Positions 45,422 through 56,586 of a stretch of 64,000 nt of DNA are shown here, in pieces; within the stretch, counting starts at the first letter, position 1; every line of letters begins with the position of its first letter. The DNA comes from Clostridia bacterium. Lineage in GTDB: Bacteria > Bacillota > Clostridia > Christensenellales > CAG-314. The notes under the pieces are model-generated. The model saw nothing but the letters and a program-made list of their open reading frames with translations, searched no databases and was not told where the DNA came from. Location of the stretch: positions 33,678-97,677 of the forward strand of contig JAQVMT010000007.1 in NCBI GenBank assembly GCA_028703495.1, read 5' to 3'. Both the position numbers and the translations under genes were made by a program.

Positions 45422-47764
45422 ATGTATCAGGTAATAAATAGAGACGGAAAAGTAGCGCAATTTGACATAACAAAAATAGCAGAAGCAATCAAGAAGGCGT
45501 TTGAAGCGCAGAACAAGAATTATCATCCCGGCGTCATCGATTTTTTGGCGTTAAAGGTAACTGCAAATTTCGAGCCGAAGATCAAGGAAGACTTGATTAC
45601 CGTTGAGGACATACAAGACAGTGTGGAGTCGGTGTTGGTGCAAGCCGGTTACGACGACGTTGCCAAGGCGTATATTTTATACCGTCGTCAAAGAGAGAAG
45701 CTACGTAGCATCAAAAGCACGATACTTGATTATAAAGAGCTTGTGGACAGCTACGTAAAGGTAACCGATTGGAGAGTTAAGGAGAATTCGACGGTAACTT
45801 ATTCGGTGGGCGGACTGATATTGAGCAATTCGGGAGCGATAACGGCGAATTATTGGCTTAGTGAGATTTACGATGATGAAATTGCAAACGCACACAAGAA
45901 TGCTGATATACATCTCCATGATTTATCTATGCTTACGGGATATTGTGCGGGTTGGTCGCTAAAGCAGCTTATACAGGAAGGGCTCGGCGGAGTGCCAGGC
46001 AAAATCACATCAAGTCCTGCCAGCCATTTGGCTACGCTTTGTAATCAGATGGTCAATTTCTTGGGAATTATGCAAAACGAATGGGCTGGCGCGCAGGCTT
46101 TTTCCTCGTTCGACACATACCTTGCGCCTTTTGTGAAAGCGGATAAATTGAGCTTTAGAGAAGTTAAAAAGAGCTTGGAAAGCTTTATTTTCGGTGTTAA
46201 TACGCCTAGCCGCTGGGGAACTCAAGCTCCGTTTAGCAATATAACATTGGATTGGACGATACCCGCGGATTTAGTGGATGTGCCTGCGATTGTCGGCGGA
46301 AAGGAAATGGATTATACCTATGGTGACTGCAAGGAAGAAATGGATATGGTAAACAGGGCGTTTATCGAGATTATGATTGAGGGCGACGCCAACGGCAGAG
46401 GCTTCCAATATCCTATTCCCACCTATTCGATTACAAAGAATTTCGACTGGTCGGAGACCGAAAACAACAAGCTTCTTTTCGAGATGACCTCTAAATACGG
46501 TACGCCCTATTTCAGCAATTACATCAACAGCGATATGGAGCCTAACGACGTAAGAAGTATGTGCTGTCGTTTAAGATTGGATTTGAGGGAGCTTCGCAAG
46601 AAGTCGGGCGGCTTCTTCGGAAGTGGCGAAAGCACCGGCTCTGTCGGAGTGGTTACCATAAATATGCCTAGGATTGCCTATTTGTCCGATAACGAGGAGG
46701 AGTTTTTCTCGCGCTTGAATAAGATGATGGATATTTCGGCGCGTTCGCTCAAGGTCAAGAGGACAATTATAACTAAGCTTATGAACGAGGGCTTATACCC
46801 GTACACTAAAAGGTATTTGGGTACCTTCGACAACCATTTTTCCACGATAGGACTTGTGGGTATGAATGAAGCCTGCTTGAATGCAAAGTGGATTGGCATG
46901 AATTTGACTCATGAGGAAGCGCAAACCTTTACCAAGAAGGTGCTTAACCATATGAGAGAAAGATTGAGCGACTATCAGGAGCAGTACGGCGACTTGTACA
47001 ATTTGGAGGCTACGCCTGCAGAGTCCACGACATATAGACTTGCAAAGCACGACAAGGCGAAGTATCCCGACATTATTACCGCGGCTGAGGACGGTGGAAC
47101 GCCCTATTACACAAACAGCTCGCACCTTCCCGTAGGCTTTACCGACGATGTGTTTGCGGCTTTGGACATACAGGACGAATTGCAAACCTTATACACCTCC
47201 GGAACGGTTTTCCACGCTTTCTTGGGGGAGAAAATAAGCGATTGGCGCGGAGCCGCAAGATTGGTAAAGAAGATTGCGGAAAACTACAAGCTGCCCTATT
47301 ACACTATCAGTCCTACCTATTCAGTGTGCAAAAACCACGGATACATTGCGGGAGAGCATTACAAATGCCCGACGTGTGACGAAACGACCGAGGTTTACAG
47401 CCGAATTACAGGCTATTACCGCCCCGTACAGAATTGGAACGACGGCAAGCGTCAGGAGTTCAAGGAGAGAAAGGTTTACGATATCAACGGCGAACCTCAT
47501 GCGCAGCATAAAGAGGAAATGCCCGTATCCCAATGCTCTAACGAAAGCAGGATGTTATTCGTTACAAAGACTTGTCCAAACTGTAAGATTGCCAGGGCAA
47601 TATTGGACAAAGCAGGTATCGAGTACGATGTCTACGACGCAAACGAAGAAAGAGAAATGACAAAGGAGTTTGATATCAAACAAGCCCCTACGATGTTGGT
47701 TGTAAACGACTCCGATTACAAGAAGTATGTCGGAGTAGCCGAGATAAAAAAGTCCATAGCATAG
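45422..47764 (+). CDS. nrdD: Anaerobic (class III) ribonucleoside-triphosphate reductase with a C-terminal glutaredoxin-like domain
   Basis: 780 aa. N-terminal ATP-cone (YQVINRDGKVAQFDITKIAEAIKKAF, 1-90), catalytic barrel (HLHDLSMLTGYCAGWSLKQLI; GVNTPSRWGTQAPFSNITLDW), zinc site CKNHGYIAGEHYKCPTCDE and the glycyl-radical motif RITGYYRPVQNWNDGK (about residue 660). Residues about 706-780 form a glutaredoxin-like unit, LFVTKTCPNCKIARAILDKAGIEYDVYDANEE...QAPTMLVV, with a CPNC redox pair. Reduces NTPs to dNTPs without oxygen. ATG at 45422 follows AAGGAG. The fused redoxin and neighbouring trxB suggest NADPH/thioredoxin-reductase-driven rather than formate-driven turnover. Confidence 0.95.
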   Translation: MYQVINRDGKVAQFDITKIAEAIKKAFEAQNKNYHPGVIDFLALKVTANFEPKIKEDLITVEDIQDSVESVLVQAGYDDVAKAYILYRRQREKLRSIKSTILDYKELVDSYVKVTDWRVKENSTVTYSVGGLILSNSGAITANYWLSEIYDDEIANAHKNADIHLHDLSMLTGYCAGWSLKQLIQEGLGGVPGKITSSPASHLATLCNQMVNFLGIMQNEWAGAQAFSSFDTYLAPFVKADKLSFREVKKSLESFIFGVNTPSRWGTQAPFSNITLDWTIPADLVDVPAIVGGKEMDYTYGDCKEEMDMVNRAFIEIMIEGDANGRGFQYPIPTYSITKNFDWSETENNKLLFEMTSKYGTPYFSNYINSDMEPNDVRSMCCRLRLDLRELRKKSGGFFGSGESTGSVGVVTINMPRIAYLSDNEEEFFSRLNKMMDISARSLKVKRTIITKLMNEGLYPYTKRYLGTFDNHFSTIGLVGMNEACLNAKWIGMNLTHEEAQTFTKKVLNHMRERLSDYQEQYGDLYNLEATPAESTTYRLAKHDKAKYPDIITAAEDGGTPYYTNSSHLPVGFTDDVFAALDIQDELQTLYTSGTVFHAFLGEKISDWRGAARLVKKIAENYKLPYYTISPTYSVCKNHGYIAGEHYKCPTCDETTEVYSRITGYYRPVQNWNDGKRQEFKERKVYDINGEPHAQHKEEMPVSQCSNESRMLFVTKTCPNCKIARAILDKAGIEYDVYDANEEREMTKEFDIKQAPTMLVVNDSDYKKYVGVAEIKKSIA

Positions 47765-47808
47765 TATCGACTCCGATTACAAGTTGTATTTCAAGTAGCG
47801 GAGCTATA
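47708..47808 (+). repeat. 61-bp degenerate direct duplication covering the nrdD 3' end
   Basis: GACTCCGATTACAAGAAGTATGTCGGAGTAGC (47708, coding) recurs after the stop as GACTCCGATTACAAGTTGTATTTCAAGTAGC (47769, non-coding). Confidence 0.8.
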
Positions 47809-47844
47809 AGCCCATTTTTGAGAAAACTCTACAATAATGCCACG

Positions 47845-47990
47845 GGAACCTCAACGGTATATGCGACAGGACACTCAATGGAATGTGAGCTAGGAGCCTC
47901 CATGGTATAGGCGACAGGACACTCAATGAAATGTGAGCTAGGAGCCTCAACGCTATATGAGATAAGAACCTTCAAGGTTGTGCGATAGGA
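47845..47990 (+). repeat. 48-bp tandem repeat, about 2.7 copies
   Basis: GCGACAGGACACTCAATGGAATGTGAGCTAGGAGCCTC... begins at 47863 and 47911, with a decayed third copy from 47959. It fills the gap between nrdD and trxB. In one frame it would encode repeated SHSIECPVAYT peptides on the minus strand, but there is no initiation signal. Confidence 0.88.
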
Positions 47991-48015
47991 CAGAATTAAT
48001 TCAGAGAAAACGAGT

Positions 48016-48936
48016 ATGAGAGATTTGGACACAATTTACGATACAATCATAATAGGCGGAGGTCCTGCGGGGCTTACCGCCGCTCTTTACCTTGCAAGGG
48101 CGCAAAAAAAGGTGTTGATGCTGGAGTTTAGCGGACTGGGTGGACAGATTGCGACTGCGGGAAAGGTGGAGAACTACCCGTCGGTTAAATCGGTGCGCGG
48201 AATCGAGCTTGCGGACAATATGGTTTCGCAGGTGTTGGACTGTGGCGTTCAGATTGAGTTTGAGCGGGCTATTAGAGTAGTTGACGGCACAATTAAGAGA
48301 GTAATTACCGACGAGGGCGAGTACTGCTCCAAATACGTGGTGATTGCGAGCGGCGTCAAAAACAGACCTTTGGGTGCGAACGAGCAGGACTTTGTGGGCA
48401 AAGGCGTGAGCTACTGTGCGGTTTGCGACGGAGCGTTTTTCAAGGATCGGGACGTTGCCGTTATCGGCGGCGGAAACACGGCTGTGGAGCAGGCTCTTTA
48501 TCTTGCCGACCTATGCAAAAACGTTTACGTTATACACAGACGTAAGGACTTTCGGACCAACGAGTTTTCGCTCAAGAAAGCGGAAGCCACTCCCAATATC
48601 CGCATTTTGACTCCTTATACGGTAGAGAAAATCGAGGGAGAGGATGCAGTCGAAGGGCTATTGCTTAAGAATACTTTGAGCGATGAAAGGAAGAATTTGC
48701 GCGTGGACGCGGTATTTATTGCCATAGGCAAACTGCCGCAAAACGCGATCGTCGACGATCTTGTTGAGTTGAAGGACGGATATATAAGAACCGATGACTC
48801 GTGCCAAACCGAGCGCGCGGGAATCTATGCGGTCGGTGATTGTCGTGTCAAAAAGTACAGACAGCTCACAACGGCTGTGGCGGACGGAACAGTGTGTGCT
48901 CTTAGTATTATCGCACAGCTCAATGCATCTAGATAG
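48016..48936 (+). CDS. trxB: Thioredoxin reductase (NADPH)
   Basis: 306 aa flavoprotein: FAD-binding IIGGGPAGLTAALYLARA, redox pair CAVC in GVSYCAVCDGAFFKDRD, NADPH-binding VIGGGNTAVEQALYL and VIHRRKDF, C-terminal FAD contact GIYAVGDCR. Reduces thioredoxin/glutaredoxin-like CxxC partners; the NrdD redoxin domain immediately upstream is a likely partner. The ribosome binding site is weak. Confidence 0.93.
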   Translation: MRDLDTIYDTIIIGGGPAGLTAALYLARAQKKVLMLEFSGLGGQIATAGKVENYPSVKSVRGIELADNMVSQVLDCGVQIEFERAIRVVDGTIKRVITDEGEYCSKYVVIASGVKNRPLGANEQDFVGKGVSYCAVCDGAFFKDRDVAVIGGGNTAVEQALYLADLCKNVYVIHRRKDFRTNEFSLKKAEATPNIRILTPYTVEKIEGEDAVEGLLLKNTLSDERKNLRVDAVFIAIGKLPQNAIVDDLVELKDGYIRTDDSCQTERAGIYAVGDCRVKKYRQLTTAVADGTVCALSIIAQLNASR

Positions 48937-49126
48937 TTTCGGAAATTGACAATTGAGCCTCGATGCAAGCCGTTTTACCACGCAAAGCCTTGTACTCGCG
49001 ATTAGTGTAGCAATGCGCATTCAAGCGCACATTTATCAGGATAAAGACTCCGTCGATTAAGCATAGCGCAAAACGCACTCGAGGTGTCAAAGGTCGGGGT
49101 AACAACTCCGATTTATAGTATATTTA

Positions 49127-49157
49127 ATTGCAGTAAAGTTTTAAGCTTTACTGCAAT
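49127..49157. repeat. Perfect 12-bp inverted repeat
   Basis: ATTGCAGTAAAG and CTTTACTGCAAT enclose 7 nt. No T-run follows. It lies midway between trxB and yerC; a factor-independent terminator lacking the U-tract or an operator are both possible. Nothing else is recognised in 48937-49245. Confidence 0.65.
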
Positions 49158-49222
49158 ATGCGTCTATTCGTAAAATTATTGTCTTAAGCATTAAAAAAAT
49201 CACGTATATTGCCGCCAAACGC

Positions 49223-49251
49223 TAGATTTTTTCAAAATAATCTGTTACAAT
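49223..49251 (+). promoter_or_regulatory. Candidate promoter for yerC-pcrA-ligA
   Basis: TACAAT (49246-49251) with a poor -35 (TAGATT, 49223-49228) at 17-bp spacing, 50 bp before yerC. Confidence 0.45.
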
Positions 49252-49300
49252 AGTAAAGAGTGAAAATGTTTCATCGAATGAAAGGCTATTGGAGGTTATT

Positions 49301-49609
49301 ATGGCTAACGAAAAATTAAAGTGTAAAGAATTGGACAGATTATTCAACGGCGTATTGATGCTCAAGGATCTTGAGGAGTGTTATATGTTCTTCGAGGATT
49401 TATGCTCAATGTCCGAGATTAAGTCGTTCGCTCAACGTTTTCAGGTGGCAGAATTATTGCACGAAAAAGTGACATACAATGCGATTTCCTATATAACTAA
49501 GGCAAGCACGGCTACTATCAGCCGAATCAACCGCAGTTTGGAATACGGAAACGGCGGATATGTTACGATTATCGACAGACTGAAGGCAGAGGAAAAAAGA
49601 GGAGAGTAA
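49301..49609 (+). CDS. yerC: YerC/YecD-type TrpR-fold regulator
   Basis: 102 aa from the ATG behind GGAGGTTATT (the frame opens at a TTG at 49289, inside that signal). TrpR-like helix-turn-helix protein: LFNGVLMLKDLEECYMFFEDLCSMSEIKSFAQRFQVAELLHEKVTYNAISYITKASTATISRINRSLEYG. Function unclear; in Bacillus relatives it is also encoded next to pcrA. Its stop is only 3 bp before the pcrA start. Confidence 0.9.
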   Translation: MANEKLKCKELDRLFNGVLMLKDLEECYMFFEDLCSMSEIKSFAQRFQVAELLHEKVTYNAISYITKASTATISRINRSLEYGNGGYVTIIDRLKAEEKRGE

Positions 49610-49612
49610 GCA

Positions 49613-51760
49613 TTGACGACGCATTTTGATGCATTGAATTCCAAGCAACAAGAAGCTGTCAAACTTATTCAGGGACCGGTTATGGTCTTTGCTGGAGCCG
49701 GAAGCGGAAAAACCCGAGTACTTACAAACAGAATCGCCGAAATGATTACCGAGTGTGGAGTTGATCCATACAATATTTTGGCGATTACTTTTACGAACAA
49801 AGCCACAAGGGAGATGCAGGAACGTCTTGCAAGGATGACCGATCGCATCTCGGGGATGTGGATAAGTACTTTCCACAGTATGTGTGCGCGGATACTGCGC
49901 TACGAGGTGGATGCGACGGGGTACAACAGGGGCTTTTCCATATATTCCGACACGGAAACGCAACGTGTTATTAAGAAAATCGTCAAAGAATTGCATTTGG
50001 ACGACGAAGACAAGGATAACGGCTATGCGGCGCACATTTCCAAGGCTAAAAACCTTGCTATGTCGCCCCAACGTTATTGCGATGAGTTCGAGCCTGCCGA
50101 TAATTTCGACGGGAGCTTGCTTCGGGTTATGGAGAGATACAATTCCGCTCTAAAGCAAGACAATGCGATGGACTTCGACGATTTGCTCTATAACACTTTT
50201 TTGTTGTTTAGCGAAAATGCCGAGGTACTGGAAAGGTACCGCGATCGTTTTACATATATTAGTGTAGACGAGTTTCAGGATACAAACAAAGTTCAATACT
50301 GTTTGTTAAAGCTTTTGGCGCAGAAAAAACGAAATATTTTCGTTGTCGGTGACGATGATCAGAGTATTTACGGGTGGCGCGGAGCGGATGTCGAGAATAT
50401 TAACAGCTTTATTAAGGATTTTCCCGAAGCGCGTGTGGTAAAGCTGGAGCAAAACTACCGCTCTACAAAGAAAATTCTCGGAGTAGCCAATGCCATAATC
50501 GAAAAGAACTTTGACAGGCAAAGCAAGCGTCTTTGGACGGAGAACTCCGACGGAGCCGCGGTGGAGCTTCGTGCCTGCGGAAGCGAAAGCGACGAAGGTA
50601 TGTACGTTGCAAGTCAAATTAAATCATTAATTCGATACAACGGCTATAAGTACAAGGATTTTGCCGTATTGATGCGTCTAAATGCGCTAACGCGCAGTTT
50701 TGAACACGCCATGAACGATCTGGGGATACCCTACAAGGTCTACGGCGGATTCAAATTTTACGACAGGAAAGAGGTTAAGGACATTACGGCTTACCTGCGG
50801 TTAATTAATAATCCGAGCGACACCGAGGCGTTCTATCGAATAATTAACTATCCAAAGCGGGGAATAGGAGAAGCTACCTTAAGAAAGCTGGACTCGTTGT
50901 CGGTGAAGTACTGCACTTCGCCGTTTTTGGCGATCGAAAATGTAGTCGAAACCGATTTAAGCAACGGCGTTAAGGTAAAGCTTGTGGATTTTTACAAGCT
51001 TATTGCCGAGCTTTCGTTGATGTCGGACGAGCTTTCGCCAAATCGCTTGATCGAGGATCTTGTCGAGAAGGTTAAATTAAGGGAATTATCGGCGGACGAC
51101 GCCGATCGAGTTGCTGTGATTGATGAGTACGTCGAAGCTGCAAACGAGTATGTCAAGAACAATCCCGATTGCGACCTTACGGATTTTTTGCAATCGGTAT
51201 CGCTTGTTTCAGATTTAGATAATCAAAACGAGGGGGATTGCGTTACTATCGCAACCGTTCACTCGGCAAAGGGGCTAGAGTTTCCCGTCGTGTTCGTCGC
51301 GGGGGTGGAGCAGGGCATTTTCCCGGTTGCGCGCGCCTACTTTGACAGCGGACAGCTTGCGGAGGAACGCAGACTGATGTACGTTGCGTGCACTCGCGCT
51401 ATGCAACGTCTGTATGTTACGCGCGCTTCCAGCCGTTTTATTTACGGACAGCGAAAAGAGGAGGCTCCCTCGATGTTCTATAAAGAGGTTGAAACGGCTG
51501 TTAAGCCTACCGTTGCCGACAAAGTAAGTCCGACAGAAGGCTCGTACGGAGCGTGGAGTACAAAACCCCAACGCACGCCGATTGAGCCGACCGCAGCCAA
51601 CACGCCCGGTTCCTTTCCCGTCGGCACCAAGGTTGAGCATAAAATGTTCGGAAAGGGTGTTATTGTGTCGTTAAACGGCAATAATATTACCGTTGCGTTT
51701 GAGGGCTACGGCATAAAAATCCTCTCGCTTGAGTACGCTCCGATTAAAAAAATCCAATGA
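49613..51760 (+). CDS. pcrA: ATP-dependent DNA helicase PcrA (UvrD/Rep family)
   Basis: 715 aa superfamily 1A helicase, 3'-5' unwinding in repair and replication restart. Motif I AGAGSGKT, Ia ITFTNKATREMQERL, II VDEFQDTN, III GDDDQSIYGWRGA, IV LEQNYRSTKKIL, V ATVHSAKGLEFPVVFVAG, VI EERRLMYVACTRA. The C-terminal ~50 residues form the Tudor-like region that contacts RNA polymerase (VGTKVEHKMFGKGVIVSLNGNNITVAFEGYGIK). Starts at TTG 49613 behind AGAGGAGAG. Confidence 0.96.
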   Translation: MTTHFDALNSKQQEAVKLIQGPVMVFAGAGSGKTRVLTNRIAEMITECGVDPYNILAITFTNKATREMQERLARMTDRISGMWISTFHSMCARILRYEVDATGYNRGFSIYSDTETQRVIKKIVKELHLDDEDKDNGYAAHISKAKNLAMSPQRYCDEFEPADNFDGSLLRVMERYNSALKQDNAMDFDDLLYNTFLLFSENAEVLERYRDRFTYISVDEFQDTNKVQYCLLKLLAQKKRNIFVVGDDDQSIYGWRGADVENINSFIKDFPEARVVKLEQNYRSTKKILGVANAIIEKNFDRQSKRLWTENSDGAAVELRACGSESDEGMYVASQIKSLIRYNGYKYKDFAVLMRLNALTRSFEHAMNDLGIPYKVYGGFKFYDRKEVKDITAYLRLINNPSDTEAFYRIINYPKRGIGEATLRKLDSLSVKYCTSPFLAIENVVETDLSNGVKVKLVDFYKLIAELSLMSDELSPNRLIEDLVEKVKLRELSADDADRVAVIDEYVEAANEYVKNNPDCDLTDFLQSVSLVSDLDNQNEGDCVTIATVHSAKGLEFPVVFVAGVEQGIFPVARAYFDSGQLAEERRLMYVACTRAMQRLYVTRASSRFIYGQRKEEAPSMFYKEVETAVKPTVADKVSPTEGSYGAWSTKPQRTPIEPTAANTPGSFPVGTKVEHKMFGKGVIVSLNGNNITVAFEGYGIKILSLEYAPIKKIQ

Positions 51761-53794
<2,034 letters not shown>

Positions 53795-53926
53795 GTAAAT
53801 ACCGGAAATAAACGTTGATCCAAAATGTAGATAATAACGGTTACGCTTAAAAGCAGATAAGTAAGGTATCATGATTGATATTTCTTTTCACGGTTAATTA
53901 TTTTTAAGCCGGTTTGCATCGATAAT

Positions 53927-53966
53927 AAACGCTCTCGTACCATAGATGTGTGCGAGAGCGTTTTAA
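53927..53966. terminator. Bidirectional terminator between ligA and the oxidoreductase operon
   Basis: AAACGCTCTCG (53927-53937) and CGAGAGCGTTT (53953-53963) form an 11-bp stem with T-rich sequence outside it on both strands; genes converge here. Confidence 0.85.
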
Positions 53967-54008
53967 TATACCTTTTAAAGTCACAATAAAAGCTTAAGCT
54001 TCTTTGTG

Positions 54009-54554
54009 TCAATTATTTTTGATATAATCCATACCTGCGGCAAGCATTTGCTTGTTGATTTCGATAACCTGAGGTTTTTTGCTGAAGAAATACTCCAAGC
54101 CCTCAATTGCCTTATCGGTTTCCAGCATTTTGGTTACCTCGAGCATCGCGCCGAGCATCACCACGTTGATACCCTTGGGGTTGCCGACCTTTGTGGCAAT
54201 ATCAAGAGTGGGAACGTAGTACACGTTTACGTCGGTTCTGTCGATTTTCTCGTCGATAAGACTGCTGTTGATGAAAATATAACCGCCGGAAACGACTTTG
54301 GATGCAAACTTATCCAAAGAAGGTCTGTTCATAGCAACCAAAACATTAGGATGGTTAATCATAGGGTTGGCAACGGGTTCATCGCTGACAACGACCGAGC
54401 AGTTGGCGGTGCCGCCTCTCATTTCGGGGCCATAGCTGGGAAGCCAGGTTGTTTGAATACCCTGATACATTGCAGAATAAGCGACAATCTGACCGAGTGA
54501 AAGTACGCCTTGTCCGCCGAAACCGGCGGCGATCAATTCAAAAGTTTTGCTCAT
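54009..54554 (-). CDS. 2-oxoacid:ferredoxin oxidoreductase, gamma subunit
   Basis: 181 aa: FELIAAGFGGQGVLSLGQIVAYSAM, EMRGGTANCSVVVSDEPVANPMI and GVNVVMLGAMLEVTKML are typical of the gamma subunit (KorC/PorG/VorC). Last gene of a four-gene operon; its ATG overlaps the beta stop by 4 bp. With the other subunits it oxidatively decarboxylates a 2-oxoacid to acyl-CoA, passing electrons to ferredoxin. Confidence 0.92.
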   Translation of the reverse strand: MSKTFELIAAGFGGQGVLSLGQIVAYSAMYQGIQTTWLPSYGPEMRGGTANCSVVVSDEPVANPMINHPNVLVAMNRPSLDKFASKVVSGGYIFINSSLIDEKIDRTDVNVYYVPTLDIATKVGNPKGINVVMLGAMLEVTKMLETDKAIEGLEYFFSKKPQVIEINKQMLAAGMDYIKNN

Positions 54555-55306
54555 TTCTCATTCCTCCTGTCGGCAAATACGCCCAAAGGATAATAGGGAA
54601 TAACATCGTTTTTGATGTGCTCCATAGCCTTAACCGGTGTAAGTCCCCAGTTGGTGGGGCACGCCGAAAGGACCTCGATCATCGAGAATCCCTTATTCTC
54701 CAATTGACATTTGAAAGCGGTTTTAATCGCCTGTTTGGCTTTTCTTACGTTAGCGGCATCGTGCGTGCTTACTCTTTCGATATAGGTTGCTCCGTCGAGC
54801 TGTGCAAGCATCTCGCTCATCTTAACGGGATAACCGTTTCTGCCTATATCTCTGCCTTTTTGGCTTGTTGTGCTCTTTTGTCCGAGTAATGAAGTGGGAG
54901 CCATTTGACCGCCCGTCATACCATAGATACCGTTATTGATGAAAACAACCGAGATATTCTCGCATCTTGCGGCAGCGTGGATAATTTCAGCCGCGCCTAT
55001 GGACGCCAAGTCACCGTCGCCCTGATAAACAAACACGAATTTGTCGTTACCCAAAACTCTTTTAAGTCCGGTTGCGACCGCGGGAGCTCTGCCGTGAGCG
55101 GCTTCAATCATATCAACGTCGAAATAATTGTAGTTGAATACGGCGCAGCCTACGGGTGCGATGCCGACAATGTTCTTTTTGTCGATGTTTAATTCTTCCA
55201 TACACTCCGCGATAAGTCTGTTGGCGATTCCGTGGGAACAGCCGGGACAGAAGTGTAAAGGAGCGTCGGTTAACATATTAGATTTTTGAAATACTACCTT
55301 TTCCAT
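54551..55306 (-). CDS. 2-oxoacid:ferredoxin oxidoreductase, beta (TPP-binding) subunit
   Basis: 251 aa: HFCPGCSHGIANRLIAE, the TPP/Mg motif GDGDLASIGAAEIIHAAARCENISVVFINN and NGIYGMTGGQMAPTS. Starts in a TAATG overlap with the alpha gene, so translation is coupled. Cysteines in CPGC and GCAVF probably bind the Fe-S cluster used in this subunit class. Confidence 0.93.
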   Translation of the reverse strand: MEKVVFQKSNMLTDAPLHFCPGCSHGIANRLIAECMEELNIDKKNIVGIAPVGCAVFNYNYFDVDMIEAAHGRAPAVATGLKRVLGNDKFVFVYQGDGDLASIGAAEIIHAAARCENISVVFINNGIYGMTGGQMAPTSLLGQKSTTSQKGRDIGRNGYPVKMSEMLAQLDGATYIERVSTHDAANVRKAKQAIKTAFKCQLENKGFSMIEVLSACPTNWGLTPVKAMEHIKNDVIPYYPLGVFADRRNEK

Positions 55307-56364
55307 TATTTCTCTCCTTTTACAACGCTCATAAGGTCTTCGCTTGTCATAACGTTTCCGCCGTTCCTTCCGAAGAATTCCACAGGCTTTCTTCCGTTAA
55401 CGGCAAGCTTGACGTCTTCAATCATCTGACCTTCGCTTAACTCGGTAACGAGGAATTTTTTCAAGCAGTTATGCTCGCTCAGCTTTCCGATAGCTTCCTC
55501 GGGGAAGGGATAAACGGTTATCGGGCGGAACAGTCCGACCTTCATACCTTCTGCTCTAAGCTTATTCACGGCGGTTCTTGCGATTCTGCTGACCGTGCCG
55601 TAAGCGCAAAGGATAATCTCGGCATCGTCGCAAAGGTATTCTTCATAGCGCGTTTCGTTTTTCTTTAGCTCATCGTAGGTGTGATACATATGCTTTATCA
55701 TACCCTCAAGCTTGTCGGGGTTCATCTCCAGGGTGTTGACGATATGGCGTTCGGTATCCGTTCTGCCGGTTGTCGCCCACTCTTTTTTGGGAAGCTTATC
55801 CAAATCCTTGAATTCGGGAAGCAAAACAGGTTCCATCATCTGTCCGATTGTTGCGTCACCCAATATGTAGGTGATAACCCTGTATTGATCTGCCTTGTCG
55901 AACGCCTCGTATACGAGGTCGACAGCCTCTTGAATGGTGGAAGGAGTGTAAACCAACATATGATAGTCGCCGTGTCCGCCGCCCTTGGTCGCTTGGAAAT
56001 AGTCGCCTTGCGCGCAGAAAATCGTTCCCAAACCGGGACCGCCTCTTACCATGTTGATAACCACGCAGGGAAGCTCCGCAGTAGCGATATAGCTGATTCC
56101 CTCTTGCTTCAAGCTGATTCCGGGCGAGCTGCTGCTCGTCATAGCTCTTGCGCCCGCACTTGCCGCACCGTATACCATATTGATTGCGCTGACTTCACTT
56201 TCACTCTGAATAAAGCAACCGCCCACCTCGGGCAAACGCGCGCTCATATACTCGGGTATCTCGTTTTGTGGCGTTATGGGATATCCGAAGAAGTACCTGC
56301 AACCGCCTCTAATGGCTGCCTCGGCAATAGCCTCGTTACCCTTCATTAACTTTTTTTTACTCAT
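55306..56364 (-). CDS. 2-oxoacid:ferredoxin oxidoreductase, alpha subunit (VorB-like)
   Basis: 352 aa: MKGNEAIAEAAIRGGCRYFFGYPITPQNEIPEYMS, GARAMTSSSSPGISLKQEGISYIATAELPCVVINMVRGGPGLG and C-terminal transketolase-like domain. Closest to the 3-methyl-2-oxobutanoate (branched-chain) type VorB, but a 2-oxoglutarate substrate cannot be excluded by eye. Its ribosome binding site overlaps the ferredoxin stop codon. Confidence 0.9.
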   Translation of the reverse strand: MSKKKLMKGNEAIAEAAIRGGCRYFFGYPITPQNEIPEYMSARLPEVGGCFIQSESEVSAINMVYGAASAGARAMTSSSSPGISLKQEGISYIATAELPCVVINMVRGGPGLGTIFCAQGDYFQATKGGGHGDYHMLVYTPSTIQEAVDLVYEAFDKADQYRVITYILGDATIGQMMEPVLLPEFKDLDKLPKKEWATTGRTDTERHIVNTLEMNPDKLEGMIKHMYHTYDELKKNETRYEEYLCDDAEIILCAYGTVSRIARTAVNKLRAEGMKVGLFRPITVYPFPEEAIGKLSEHNCLKKFLVTELSEGQMIEDVKLAVNGRKPVEFFGRNGGNVMTSEDLMSVVKGEK

Positions 56365-56373
56365 AAATACCTC

Positions 56374-56586
56374 CTATCTGGTTACCGTAATCACGCAATC
56401 GGGACACATTACGGCACAGCTTGCGCAACCGACGCACTCGCTCTGCTTGTCCTCGGGAATTGTCGCAACGTTGTAACCCTTCGCATTTACCCTGCTTTTG
56501 TCAATAACAAGCAGCTTCTTCGGACATGCCTCAACACAAAGACCGCATGCCTTGCAAATAGCTTCATTAAATGTAACCTTTGCCAT
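56374..56586 (-). CDS. 4Fe-4S ferredoxin-type delta subunit
   Basis: 70 aa from the ATG behind ATAGGAGGAAACAA; upstream in-frame codons to 56634 are not used. Two clusters: CKACGLCVEACPKK and CVGCASCAVMCPDC, each of the CxxCxxCxxxC type. First gene of the oxidoreductase operon; it carries electrons between the complex and free ferredoxin. Confidence 0.93.
   Translation of the reverse strand: MAKVTFNEAICKACGLCVEACPKKLLVIDKSRVNAKGYNVATIPEDKQSECVGCASCAVMCPDCVITVTR

Noticed and set aside
47829..48032. Minus-strand 67-aa repeat protein
   Set aside because: The frame results from the 48-bp tandem repeat happening to be divisible by three; no start signal and it overlaps the trxB start.
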